The notes under the pieces: generated by a model
The model's input: the letters and a program-made list of their open reading frames with translations, nothing else
Told to the model about the DNA's origin: nothing
Database searches by the model: none
Assembly (NCBI RefSeq): GCF_014643455.1
Contig: NZ_BMJM01000007.1
Span: 118,606-182,605, forward strand
Direction of reading: 5' to 3'
From: Sandarakinorhabdus glacialis
Lineage (GTDB): Bacteria > Pseudomonadota > Alphaproteobacteria > Sphingomonadales > Sphingomonadaceae
DNA length: 64,000 nucleotides
Shown: positions 55,158 through 63,873 of the stretch, in pieces
Layout: each line of letters begins with the position of its first letter
How positions within the stretch are numbered: the stretch's first letter is position 1
Program-made: the position numbers and the translations under genes

Positions 55158-55698
55158 TGCCAAGCGCGCCCGACACGGTGTCGGCGGCGTGGCAGGCATT
55201 TTACGCCGCGGCCCCTGACGCGGCGCAGATCCCGGCAACGCCGGCACTCGGTGACAGGGAGGGTTGGGCCCGTACCCAAGCCGCCGTCGATGCGCCGATG
55301 CTGATCGCCACCGCCACAGCGCCGGAGACGTTCGACGGGCGAGCAAGCGACAGGATGCTCGGCGGCGTGCCGGTCATCGAAGTGCACCCCGCCGGGGCCG
55401 GCACCACGGGACGTGCAATCATAACCGGCCCCCCGAGGTTTCGCCGATCTATGCCGACTTCGCTGCGGGGTTTCCGCCCACCCTTATCCAGGGCGGCACC
55501 CGCGAGATCTTCCTCAGCAACTTCGTCCGGCTCTATTGCGCAATGGTCGATGCCGGCCAAGACGCCATACTCGACCCATACGAGGGCATGCCCCACGCCT
55601 TCCAGGCCTATCCGCTGCAGATGCACAGTCCGGAAAGCCAGGCGGCTATCGGTGCGATCGCGCGTTTCCTGAACAAGCATCTGGCATTTGGCGCATAA
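55157..55698 (+). pseudogene. Remnant of an alpha/beta hydrolase (HSL-type esterase) gene
   Basis: The N-terminal part (APDTVSAAWQAFYAAAPDAA, GDREGWARTQAAVDAPML, GVPVIEVHPAG) resembles hormone-sensitive-lipase-type esterases. At about 55435 the frame changes and the sequence jumps to the C-terminal part (VSPIYADFAAGFPPTLIQGG, LDPYEGMPHAFQAYP). The HGGG oxyanion loop and the GDSAGG nucleophile region between them are deleted, so no active enzyme can be made, although the region of the catalytic His (PHAFQ) remains. Confidence 0.8.
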
Positions 55699-55814
55699 AG
55701 CGGACGTCGGGCTTATCGCCCCCCACATGATATCATGTTCGCTCTGATTTTCGTGTGCTTGTCGGCGGCCGCCTGATCACCCAAGTCGCAAGGGCACAAT
55801 GACAGGGGCTTTCC

Positions 55815-56831
55815 ATGCAGACCAAGCGACTCGGCCGTAGCGGCATCCATGTTTCCGCCATCTGCATGGGAACCATGACCTTCGGCTCGCAGGCCGACGA
55901 GGCCACCGCCCATCGCGTCCTCGATGCCTCGCTCGACGCCGGCATCAACTTCTTCGACACCGCCGAGAACTACCCGGTGCCGCCCAAGGAGGAATGGGCC
56001 GGCGTATCCGAGGAGATCGTCGGCCGCTGGATGAAGACCAAACGCCGCGACGAACTCATCATCGCCACCAAGGTTTCCGGCCCCAGCCACGGCTGGATCA
56101 AGTCCTCGCAGCGCGCCGGCATGACCGCGCTCGATCGCCACAACATCGTCCGCGCCATCGAGGCCAGCCTGAAACGCCTGCAAACCGACTATGTCGACCT
56201 CTACCAGACCCATTGGCCCGACCATGGCACGCCCTATGAGGAGGCGATGCGCGCCCTCGACGACCTCGTCACCGCCGGCAAGGTCCGCGTCCTTGGCTGC
56301 AGCAACGAAACCGCCTGGGGCCTGATGAAAAGCCTCGGCGTCTCGGCGCTGGAGGGGCTCGCCCGCTACGAAACCATCCAGAATAATTTCAGCCTCAACA
56401 ATCGCCGGTTCGAGGATGCCCTGGCCGAGGTCTGCCGCCAGGAACAAATCAGCCTGATCCCCTATTCCCCGCTCGGGGGCGGCACATTGTCGGGCAAATA
56501 CAACGGCGGCGCCCGGCCCGAAGGCGCGCGTTTCTCGCGCTATCTCGAAATGGGCGGCCGCCAGGCGGCGATGGCGCTGCGCTTCGTCAACGAAAAGTCC
56601 CTCGCCTCCACCGAGCGTTTCATCGCCATCGCCGCCGACGCCGGGATCGCCCCCGTCACGCTGGCAACGGCATGGAGCAAGCAGCATGACTTCGTCGCCT
56701 CGACCATCGTCGGCGTTGCCCGCGACGACCAGCTTCCCGATATCCTCGCCGCCGCAGACCTGACCCTGTCGGACGAAGTGATGAAGGCCTGCGATGCGGT
56801 AACGAAGGACATCCTGTACCCGATGAACTGA
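55815..56831 (+). CDS. Aldo/keto reductase
   Basis: The 338-residue NADPH-dependent TIM-barrel reductase begins MQTKRLGRSGIHVSAICMGT. It carries NFFDTAENY (catalytic Asp and Tyr), IIATKVSG (Lys) and YQTHWPDH (His). The cofactor end shows IPYSPLGGGTLSGKY and STIVGVARDDQL. It resembles the Tas-type subfamily that acts on small aldehydes and ketones. It is the only intact gene within an island of broken genes, which may mean it is still selected. Confidence 0.92.
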   Translation: MQTKRLGRSGIHVSAICMGTMTFGSQADEATAHRVLDASLDAGINFFDTAENYPVPPKEEWAGVSEEIVGRWMKTKRRDELIIATKVSGPSHGWIKSSQRAGMTALDRHNIVRAIEASLKRLQTDYVDLYQTHWPDHGTPYEEAMRALDDLVTAGKVRVLGCSNETAWGLMKSLGVSALEGLARYETIQNNFSLNNRRFEDALAEVCRQEQISLIPYSPLGGGTLSGKYNGGARPEGARFSRYLEMGGRQAAMALRFVNEKSLASTERFIAIAADAGIAPVTLATAWSKQHDFVASTIVGVARDDQLPDILAAADLTLSDEVMKACDAVTKDILYPMN

Positions 56832-56863
56832 TGTGCCATTTGCAGTGTCCGCAAGCGGCACGT

Positions 56864-57990
56864 CTAGGTCCAGTAAAGTATGCGTGCATCGGGAAGGTTT
56901 TCGGCGATGGCGCGTTCGAAAAACCGTCGCAGTTCTATCATGGTCGACCTGTCGTAGACATGCTTGACGCTGCCGAACTTCGTCCGCTTCTCTGCCCGCC
57001 GGTCGCTGCTCATGTCGAGCGCCGACCCCGGGTACCAGCTGTCCAGCACGGCCTTGGATCCCGCCGAATAGCGATGCGTGATGAGCTCGATCGTCAGGTC
57101 GGGATCGGGCGCCCCGTCGAGAACCGCGGCGACATCTGCAATCAGCTGGCCATAGGCCTCCTGCCACCCTTCGGCCGCGATGATCGGGGCGATGGTCAGG
57201 CCCATCCGATAGCCGGCATCCGCCATCCGGCGCAGGGCCGCCAGCCGCGCTTTCACCGGCGCGGTGCCGCCCTCGAAGCGAGCGAACAATGGCGGGTTCA
57301 GCGAGACGCGCATGCGCGTCCTCCGTTGATGCCTGACGCCGGTCAGCGCCGCGACGGCATCGAACTTCGTCGTGAACCGCAGTTGCGCATCCGCTTGCCA
57401 CGCGCCGAACTGCGCGATTGCGGCCGACAATGACCCGGTCAGATGCTCGATACCGAGCGGATCGGTGTAGCAGGACGCTTCATAGGTCGTCCCCTCGTGC
57501 GCACGCCTTGCCGAACGGGACGTAATCCGGCCCTGCCCGAGGTGACGGGCTGCGGCATCGAATATCTCGGGCAAGTTCGCATATACCCGGGTGATCGGCG
57601 CACCCTTCAGCGACCCGGCAAGATAGCAGTAGCTGCAATGGGGCATCCCTCGGCCAGGTCGAGGCGCCAATCGGCAGACGGCGCGATCGGCTGCAGCTTG
57701 AGCTTCGATGGCGGCGCAACGGTAACGGCAAGCGTGGACTTGGCGAAGGCGTATGAAGCGTCGGCCGCAAGCCCCAGGCGGTCGGAAGCAAGCTCGATGA
57801 CGTCGATCCCGAGCGCCGTGCAGCGTTCCGCCATGGCCAGGCCATGCGACCAGTCGCGCGCCGCGCGCGACAGCAGGACGCGCTTGGGGCGCCACAAACG
57901 GGTCGGTCCGACGTCCGGCGAGATGATCGGATGGTCGAGGTCGACAGCGCCGTCGCCGGCGTCCGGATTGAGGTGCGGGCTTGAAGGCAT
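56864..57990 (-). pseudogene. Frameshifted SPL-family radical SAM gene (spore photoproduct lyase-like)
   Basis: The N-terminal part (start at 57990) reads RLWRPKRVLLSRAARDW and LAEGCP. The rest, in another frame, reads HCSYCYLAGSLKG, ITRVYANLPEIFDAA, GTTYEASCYTDPLGIEHLTGS, RFTTKFDAV and ends DARILYWT, matching SPL-family radical SAM proteins. The break is at 57640-57643, inside the CX3CX2C motif that binds the SAM cluster; restoring the expected spacing needs four more bases. The protein would otherwise be about 370 residues. A fresh pseudogene is likely. Confidence 0.82.
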
Positions 57991-58196
57991 GGCAGATCAA
58001 CGCTGGTCGCGGGCATCGGTTCAGGCCCAGTCGAGGGGTGCGACCCTCAAGCCAACCACCCCATGGCGACTGCCGGTCTGAAGCGCTGCAACCCATGCCG
58101 CTTGTGCAGCGATCGCGTTTGCAGCACCTGTCGGCATCCTGAAAAGTCCGCTTTCGTCGAACGCGAAAGCCGGTCGAGCCGAAAGCCGATCCTGAC

Positions 58197-58740
58197 ATGA
58201 GATTGACCCTGTCGGCACGCGAGGCCCGGCGGATCGCGCTGTCGGCCATCGGCCTTGCCGCGCCGCGGCCGGTGCACCGCGGTGCACCGGCCGGCTGGCC
58301 GCCCTGGTCGACCGCCTGGGCCAGGTCCAGATCGACTCGGTCAACGTGCTCGCCCGTGCGCATTACCTGCCCGCCTATTCACGCCTCGGCGCTTATGACA
58401 CCGCAGCGTTCGAGGCCATGACCGTCGGCCCGACCCGCCGCCTGTTCGAATATTGGGGCCATGAAGCATCGCTGATCGACGTCCAGTTACAGCCGGCGCT
58501 GCGCTGGCGCATGGCGGACGCGCGTGGCCTCGTCAGCGGCTATGTCGGTCTGCGCCGCTTTGCCAGCGAGCGGCGCGATTTCATCGACGCCGTCCTGCGC
58601 GAAATAGACGCGCGCGGCCCGCTCGCTGCACGCGACCTCGAGGACGGTGGCCGGGCGACCGGCAGCTGGTGGGGCTGGTCCGACGGCAAGCGCGCGCTCG
58701 AATGGCTGTTTCTTGCCGGCCTGGTGACGACGTGCCCGGT
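58197..58740 (+). pseudogene. Broken YcaQ-like winged-helix (crosslink-repair glycosylase type) gene, 5' part
   Basis: The first residues MRLTLSAREARRIALSAIGLAAPRP match the start of DUF1006/YcaQ proteins. After a tandem 10-base duplication (GGTGCACCGC repeated at 58271-58290) the match resumes in another frame: DRLGQVQIDSVNVLARAHYL, FEYWGHEASLID and ALEWLFLAGLVTT. The C-terminal half is missing and the sequence continues into an unrelated fragment. YcaQ opens interstrand DNA crosslinks; this copy cannot. Confidence 0.75.
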
Positions 58741-59292
58741 CGGCTGCCGCTCCGCAATCTTCGCTTCTCGCTCGTCGATGTGCCCGATCTCCAGGTCCTT
58801 CCGGGTGAACATCCGGCAATGACCGATATATGGATGGGTGCAGGGCCGGTACCCGCATTTCTCCATCGCATTCTGAACCTGCTGGCCATCGCGTGGGCAA
58901 AATTGGCTTTGCCCTCGCTCGTCCGGTTGTCCGGCCTTTTCCATTTCGTGCTCAACCTGATAAAGTTCGGCGAACATCGTGGCGGCATGTATGTGCGAGC
59001 AAGCGGATTGCGCGATGGTCAGCGGGTCGAACAAAGCTGGCATCTGCTGGCCGAGGGCGATGACGGCCCGCTCATCCCATCGATGGCGATCGAAGGGATC
59101 ATCCGCAAGTTGCTTGCCGGCGAGCGGCCCGCCGCCGGCGCCCGACCGGCAACACACGCGCTCGATCTGGCCGACTATGATCGGCTGTTCGCAACACGAG
59201 CCATCGTCACCGGCTTCCGCAGCGAGGGCGCCAGGACGGCGCACCAGCAAATACTGGGGCGAGTTCGGGCTTGGTATGGCGATGGATGCTGA
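58741..59292 (+). pseudogene. 3' fragment of a saccharopine dehydrogenase-like gene
   Basis: From about 58741 a frame reads LPLRNLRFSLVDVPDLQVLPG, then a hydrophobic stretch LNLLAIAWAKLALPSLVRL, FGEHRGGMYVRASG and GPLIPSMAIEGIIRKLLAGERPA. This resembles the C-terminal half of saccharopine dehydrogenase/NADP-binding family proteins. The Rossmann N-terminus is absent and the fragment is joined to the YcaQ remnant. The last residues run into a REP-like unit. Confidence 0.65.
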
Positions 59293-59311
59293 AACGAGTT
59301 CAGCATGACGA
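59281..59311. repeat. REP-like palindrome, type C (single copy)
   Basis: The unit GATGGATGCTGAAAC followed by GAGTTCAGCATGACGA repeats the type C element of 7999-8028 with one base change. It marks the right border of the decay island, directly before the acyl-CoA dehydrogenase gene. Confidence 0.8.
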
Positions 59312-59408
59312 AACGATATAGGCCCGCGGTGTCCCCTATTTATCTTGTCGCTGGATTTGAGTGGCTGGGCATGACAGGACAGCCGCGATAGCCATAGGAG
59401 AGACGTCC

Positions 59409-60629
59409 ATGATTTTTGAATATACCGACAAGACCAAGGCCTTGATCGAGCGGGTCAGCGCCTTCATGGACGAGCACATCTATCCCAACGAGGCGCGGTA
59501 CGAACAGGAAGTCGGCGAGGGCGAGCGCTGGAAGGTGCTGCCGGTCATCGAGGAACTGAAGCCGCATGCCAAGAAGGCGGGCCTTTGGAACCTGTTCCTG
59601 AATGTGTCCGACCATGATGTCGGCGAGTGGAAGGGGCCGGGGCTGACCAACCTCGAATATGCGCCGTTGGCCGAGCTGATGGGGCGGGCGGGCTGGTCGT
59701 CGGAAGTGTTCAATTGCTCGGCGCCCGATACCGGCAACATGGAAGTGCTCCGGACCTACGGCACGGAGGCGCAGAAGTCGGAGTGGCTGCGGCCGCTGAT
59801 GGACGGCGAGATCCGATCGGCGTTCCTGATGACCGAGCCGGCGGTGGCGTCGTCGGATGCGACCAATATCGAGACGTCGATCGTTCGCCAGGGCGATGAA
59901 TATGTCATCAACGGGCGCAAATGGTGGTCGTCGGGGGTCGGTGATCCGCGCTGCTCGATTGCGATCGTGATGGGCAAGACCGACCCGAATGCGCCGCGCC
60001 ATGCCCAGCAGAGCCAGATCCTGGTGCCGCTGGATGCGCCGGGAATCACCAAGGTCCGGGCACTGAAGGTGTTCGGTTACGATGACGCGCCGCATGGGCA
60101 TTTCGAGGTCATACTCGACAATGTGCGGGTGCCGGCGGCGAACATGATCCTCGGCGAGGGCAAGGGCTTCGAGATCGCGCAGGGGCGGCTCGGGCCGGGG
60201 CGCATCCACCATTGCATGCGCAGCATCGGTGCGGCCGAGCGGGCGCTGGAGAAGATGGTCAAGCGGCTCAAATCGCGGGTGGCGTTCGGCAAGCCTTTGT
60301 CGGAGCACAGCCTGTGGCACGAGCGGATCGCCGATTCGCGCATTGCCATCGAGCAGTCGCGGCTGCTGACGCTGAAGGCGGCGTACCTGATGGATACGGT
60401 CGGCAACAAGGCGGCGGCGAACGAGATCGCGATGATCAAGGTGGTGGCGCCGAACATGGCGTGCCTGATCTTCGACCATGCCATCCAGGCGCACGGCGGC
60501 GGCGGCGTCAGCCAGGATTTCGGGCTGGCGAGCGGTTACGCGGGGCAGCGGACCCTGCGGCTGGCGGATGGGCCGGACGAGGTGCATCGGCAGGCGATCG
60601 CGAAGAACGAGCTGCGGCGGTATAACTGA
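59409..60629 (+). CDS. Acyl-CoA dehydrogenase (ACAD10/11-like)
   Basis: The 406-residue enzyme starts [20 protein letters not shown] and has [57 protein letters not shown] split over one helix, and [14 protein letters not shown]. This matches the large ACAD10/11-like group that oxidises longer or branched acyl-CoA. It stands alone, away from the four paired ACAD genes at 33-38 kb. The ATG at 59409 is chosen for the MIFEY start. Confidence 0.9.
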   Translation: MIFEYTDKTKALIERVSAFMDEHIYPNEARYEQEVGEGERWKVLPVIEELKPHAKKAGLWNLFLNVSDHDVGEWKGPGLTNLEYAPLAELMGRAGWSSEVFNCSAPDTGNMEVLRTYGTEAQKSEWLRPLMDGEIRSAFLMTEPAVASSDATNIETSIVRQGDEYVINGRKWWSSGVGDPRCSIAIVMGKTDPNAPRHAQQSQILVPLDAPGITKVRALKVFGYDDAPHGHFEVILDNVRVPAANMILGEGKGFEIAQGRLGPGRIHHCMRSIGAAERALEKMVKRLKSRVAFGKPLSEHSLWHERIADSRIAIEQSRLLTLKAAYLMDTVGNKAAANEIAMIKVVAPNMACLIFDHAIQAHGGGGVSQDFGLASGYAGQRTLRLADGPDEVHRQAIAKNELRRYN

Positions 60630-60638
60630 GCAGCGACG

Positions 60639-60708
60639 CGGCGCGCATGGGTTTCATGCGCGCCGACAGGCGCAAGCACGGCCAGCGAGGCGGACAGCCT
60701 CGCTGGCC
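60639..60708 (+). terminator. Tandem hairpins after the acyl-CoA dehydrogenase gene
   Basis: Two perfect stems follow the stop: an 11-bp stem (60639-60649 with 60655-60665) and a 12-bp stem (60680-60691 with 60697-60708). Neither has a clear U-tract. They probably end the ACAD transcript before the tRNA gene. Confidence 0.65.
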
Positions 60709-60856
60709 GAACTCGTCTGACGACGGGCGCGGCTTTGCCGCGACCAAGCTCTTATAAAGAAGTTTTTGCGTAATCCGGCTTGCATGAGGCGCGGTGCGCT
60801 GCTAACCGCCCCCTCCTACCGGACGGAGCCCCGAGGGTTCTGGACAACTTGGTCGT

Positions 60857-60943
60857 GCGGCCATGGCGGAACTGGTAGACGCGCAACGTTGAGGTCGTTG
60901 TGGCCGAAAGGCCGTGGAAGTTCGAGTCTTCTTGGCCGCACCA
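60857..60943 (+). tRNA. tRNA-Leu (anticodon GAG)
   Basis: The 87-base gene folds as a class II tRNA. The acceptor GCGGCCA pairs with TGGCCGC, the anticodon stem CAACG/CGTTG holds loop TTGAGGT (anticodon GAG), and the long variable arm is TGGCCGAAAGGCCG. The T arm is GGAAG-TTCGAGT-CTTCT, followed by an encoded ACCA end. It reads CUC and CUU leucine codons. Confidence 0.96.
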
Positions 60944-61050
60944 AACAGTCAGCCGGTCCGGGGTTATCCCGAGCCCAGCGAGACCGGGGCGAGTTTATTC
61001 CCCAATTCCCGGGCGTTTGCTCAGGCCTCCAAAACGCACTGCAGCCAGAT

Positions 61051-61104
61051 GCGTCTCTGAGACGCCGAATCGCCCGCTGATATCTCGCGATATCTCTGCG
61101 GGCG
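61051..61104. repeat. Two palindromes between tRNA-Leu and the recombinase gene
   Basis: GCGTCTC-T-GAGACGC (61051-61065) is a perfect 7-1-7 palindrome. It is followed by a compound one, CGCCCGC-T-GATATC-TCGC-GATATC-TCT-GCGGGCG (61071-61104). They lie in the 215-base gene-free spacer after the tRNA and 3' of the recombinase gene, where an attachment or crossover site of the element could be; a terminator role is the alternative. Confidence 0.5.
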
Positions 61105-61158
61105 GTTTCCAAACCGCAGTCGGAACGAGGGGCGTTTGCCGCGCCCTGCGGCGTGGGC

Positions 61159-62856
61159 CTAGTCGCAGCCCAAGAGGATGCGCTGATCAGTCCAGCGCAG
61201 CGGCAGATCGACAGCCATCAGCTTGCGGCGATTGAGGGCAGGCGGCTGCCGACCCTCGAGCACCGTCGTGACAATGTCGGGCGCCAGGTAGCTGAGCTTG
61301 ATGAGTTTGGCGACATGGGTACGGCAGCGTCCTTGGCCTTTAGCCAGCTGGTCGATCGAAGTGTCGGGCGCGGCCATCAGCAAGCCGCGTAGAGCATGGG
61401 CTTCGGCGATCAGGTCAACCAGTTGGTGGTCGCGCTGGATCGTCGCCTCACTGGCCTTTGCGGGGATGATAAGTCGCACCTCATGGCCACGGCGAACCCG
61501 GGCTGTTGGTGCCTGCAGCAGAAGTGTGTCGTTGAGGCCGACTGCATCGGTCCCATTCGGCAGAAAGCTGGACCGACGCATGGTGATTTCGACTCGGCCG
61601 TCGCCAAGCATCACACGCTCGATGTAGCGGTTGAGGATCACCGATCGGTCGGGCGACGCCGATTTGCAAAGTTCTAGGCCGGCGTCCGCTGCCGCTGTGA
61701 TGGCAATATCCATGCGACGCGTGTCCGGCACGGCGGTGCAGATGGCGGCGTGGACCGCTGCACCGTCGCTGAGGAAGCTTTGCAGCCGATTGATGACGAT
61801 ACGTTCGAGATCGTGTGCTGACACCCGCCAGGCCGGGTTGGCGGCATCGATGCCGGCTTCGCTGTGGGTGATATAATAGCGGTAGCGCTTGGAGCCCTTG
61901 TTGGCATGACTCGGCGACATCCGCCGGCCCAGGCCATCGCACACTAATCCGACTAAAAGGCTTGCATGCCGGGTGTTGGTAATACGCTGCAGGCGTGGTC
62001 CATTGTCGGCCAGCTTCGCTTGGACCTGGTCCCAAAGCTCCTGGGGTACGATGGCGTCATGTTCCCCGGGATAGGCCGTGCCCTTATGGACGATCTCGCC
62101 AAGGTAAATGCGGTTCTTGAGCAGGTGGAACAGGCTGCCGCGGGCGAAGGCGATGCCACCGCGATGGCCGGTCGAGGTCCGCAACTGGATCTTGGTTCGC
62201 AGGCCCTCGTGCGCCAACACGGTGATCAGTTCACGAACCGAGCCTACTTCGAGGTAGCGCTGCATGATTTGGCGCACCGTCGCGGCTTCGGCTTCGTTGA
62301 CGAGCAGCTTGCGATCCTGGACCTCATAGCCCAGCGGCACTGGACCGCCCATCCACAGCCCCTTCTTCTTGGAGGCAGCGATCTTGTCGCGGATGCGCTC
62401 ACCGGTGACCTCGCGCTCGAATTGGGCAAACGACAGCAGAACGTTGAGGGTCAATCGTCCCATGCTGGTCGTGGTGTTGAACGATTGTGTGATGCTAACG
62501 AACGAGGCGCCAGCTGCATCGAGGACATCGACGATCTTGGCAAAGTCGGCGAGGCTGCGGGTCAGCCGGTCAACCTTATAGACAACAATGGTGTCGACCT
62601 TACCGGCCTGAATATCGGAGAGCAGGCGTTTGAGGCCGGGCCGCTCCATGCTGCCGCCCGAGAAGCCACCATCGTCATAAAGGTCGGAGACCAGCGTCCA
62701 GCCCTCGTGGCGTTGGCTCAGCACATAGGCAGCGCATGCCTCGCGCTGGGCATCGAGGCTATTAAACTCTTGCTCCAGTCCATCCTCGGTCGACTTGCGG
62801 GTATAGATGGCACAGCGTTGGCCGCGTTCGGGAGGTTCGGGTTTACGCATGCGCAA
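61159..62856 (-). CDS. Large serine recombinase
   Basis: The 565-residue protein starts with the resolvase/invertase catalytic domain: CAIYTRKSTEDG with the nucleophile Ser, FNSLDAQREAC, YDDGGFSGGSMERPGL and YKVDRLTRSLADFAK. The recombinase domain contains PLGYEV and NRIYLGEIVHKG, and a zinc-ribbon-like middle follows. These enzymes integrate or excise mobile DNA. It overlaps the DUF2924 gene upstream by 14 bases. Association with DUF2924 and DUF3489 genes is a recurring mobile module in alphaproteobacteria. Confidence 0.92.
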   Translation of the reverse strand: MRMRKPEPPERGQRCAIYTRKSTEDGLEQEFNSLDAQREACAAYVLSQRHEGWTLVSDLYDDGGFSGGSMERPGLKRLLSDIQAGKVDTIVVYKVDRLTRSLADFAKIVDVLDAAGASFVSITQSFNTTTSMGRLTLNVLLSFAQFEREVTGERIRDKIAASKKKGLWMGGPVPLGYEVQDRKLLVNEAEAATVRQIMQRYLEVGSVRELITVLAHEGLRTKIQLRTSTGHRGGIAFARGSLFHLLKNRIYLGEIVHKGTAYPGEHDAIVPQELWDQVQAKLADNGPRLQRITNTRHASLLVGLVCDGLGRRMSPSHANKGSKRYRYYITHSEAGIDAANPAWRVSAHDLERIVINRLQSFLSDGAAVHAAICTAVPDTRRMDIAITAAADAGLELCKSASPDRSVILNRYIERVMLGDGRVEITMRRSSFLPNGTDAVGLNDTLLLQAPTARVRRGHEVRLIIPAKASEATIQRDHQLVDLIAEAHALRGLLMAAPDTSIDQLAKGQGRCRTHVAKLIKLSYLAPDIVTTVLEGRQPPALNRRKLMAVDLPLRWTDQRILLGCD

Positions 62857-63316
62857 GATCCTTGACCCGCTTGGTGCCGGCGGTTTTCAGCCCGAAGAAC
62901 CTTGGTCCTGACCAGTGGGCTCCGGTAATCTCGCGCGCGATCTTGCTGAGCGACTCATACTGTCGGCCTTCGAACACCAGACCGTTCTCGGTAATGAGTA
63001 CCGACCAGTTGCGGTCGCCCCATGACCGCATCAAGGTAGTGCCGGGGCGCAGGTCGGCGGCGACGGTCGACGCGGGCTTTGCAGCCAAGCTGCTAGTATC
63101 GTCGCCTGCCCGCATCGCGAGTCGCTTGAGCTCGCGCGTGGCCGCGGGCGCCAAGCCGCCGAGCGCCCGCTCCTGCAGCTGCCAGGCGATGCCGCGGACC
63201 AACATGTCTACGCTGACCCGGGGTGCCGGCACCCGATACAACCGTTGCCATTCTGCACGGAGCTGGGCGGGCGACAAGGTCGCCAAGCCCGCCAGTTTGT
63301 CGTCGAGCCGGGACAT
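62843..63316 (-). CDS. DUF2924 protein of the mobile module
   Basis: The protein, about 157 residues from the ATG at 63316, has LAELRAEW-like SPAQLRAEWQRLYRV, the LVRGIAWQLQERALGG helix, LRPGTTLMRSWGDRNWSVLI and YESLSKIAREITGAHWSGPRFFGL. This is the DUF2924 pattern found beside serine recombinases in phage-like elements, possibly a DNA-binding partner. Its start sits two bases beyond the stop of the DUF3489 remnant in the opposite overlap sense, consistent with coupling. Confidence 0.88.
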   Translation of the reverse strand: MSRLDDKLAGLATLSPAQLRAEWQRLYRVPAPRVSVDMLVRGIAWQLQERALGGLAPAATRELKRLAMRAGDDTSSLAAKPASTVAADLRPGTTLMRSWGDRNWSVLITENGLVFEGRQYESLSKIAREITGAHWSGPRFFGLKTAGTKRVKDLAHA

Positions 63317-63317
63317 G

Positions 63318-63575
63318 TCAGGCCGCACCAATGGGGTAGCGCGCGACGCCGTCGATCTTGTTGCCGGTGATAGTCAAGCCGAGCTTGCGCGGGCCGCTGA
63401 GTGCCGCCCGAGCCGTATGGGGCGCCGACGCCGTCAGATCGAGCAGGCTTACGCCCGTAGCGCAGTTTGGCATGCCCACGACAGCAGCGTCCTTGGTTGC
63501 TGGCCTACAGCGTGTCCTCAAGCCTGTGGGATCGATCGGAGTACCAGTAAGCTTGCCATTTAGGGAGCCCGTCAT
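63318..63575 (-). pseudogene. Degenerate DUF3489 gene
   Basis: The 85-residue frame from the ATG at 63575 ends RPATKDAAVVGM, then PHTARAALSGPRKLGLTI and GVARYPIGAA. This resembles the DUF3489 winged-helix domain normally reading PHTTRAALTGLRKKG. The N-terminal part is shorter than usual and key spacing is altered, so I regard it as decayed, although a short functional version cannot be excluded. Confidence 0.55.
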
Positions 63576-63873
63576 GATGCTTGTCCTAGGTAGCGAGACG
63601 ACACCAGCGTCGCCTGCCACCGCCCACAGCCTCGCCAGTCGTCTGGTCGAGGCGGAGACTGCCCCCAACGGCGGCCACGTTCATGCGATAAGCAATGCTC
63701 GTATTGCCGCCCTAGTCGAATGGAATGTGGGCTTTGCGCCATGATCTCGGTCATCGGGACGACCCTGGGCTGATTCCGGAAGCCGAAAATGATTGATGCG
63801 GACCGGTCGAGCTGAACTGGTGGCCAGCGTCGTTCAGACGCGCCGGTCGGTCGCTAGGGTCAGGACTCGTTGA
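63576..63873. other. Gene-free spacer between the mobile module and the insertion sequence
   Basis: I see no convincing gene in these 300 bases. Short frames exist on both strands but lack family features. The segment GGGTCAGGACTCG (63857-63869), directly before the transposase stop, may be the terminal inverted repeat of the insertion sequence, preceded by CTAG (63854-63857), a common target for IS5-group elements. Confidence 0.45.

Larger units (their letters stand above)
61159..63575 (-). mobile_element. Serine recombinase / DUF2924 / DUF3489 mobile module beside tRNA-Leu
   Basis: The three genes run in one direction with overlaps, in an order (DUF3489, DUF2924, recombinase) known from integrated elements. 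The far border is outside the window or was destroyed by the insertion sequence at the right edge. No direct repeat of the tRNA end was found within the window, so the extent and attachment site are unknown. Confidence 0.65.

Noticed and set aside
60944..61158. Attachment-site duplication of the tRNA-Leu 3' end
   Set aside because: I searched the downstream 3 kb by eye for the TTCGAGTCTTCTTGGCCG stretch and found no second copy.
63572..63754. 60-codon minus-strand frame next to the DUF3489 remnant
   Set aside because: No recognisable motif or ribosome-binding site; probably chance.
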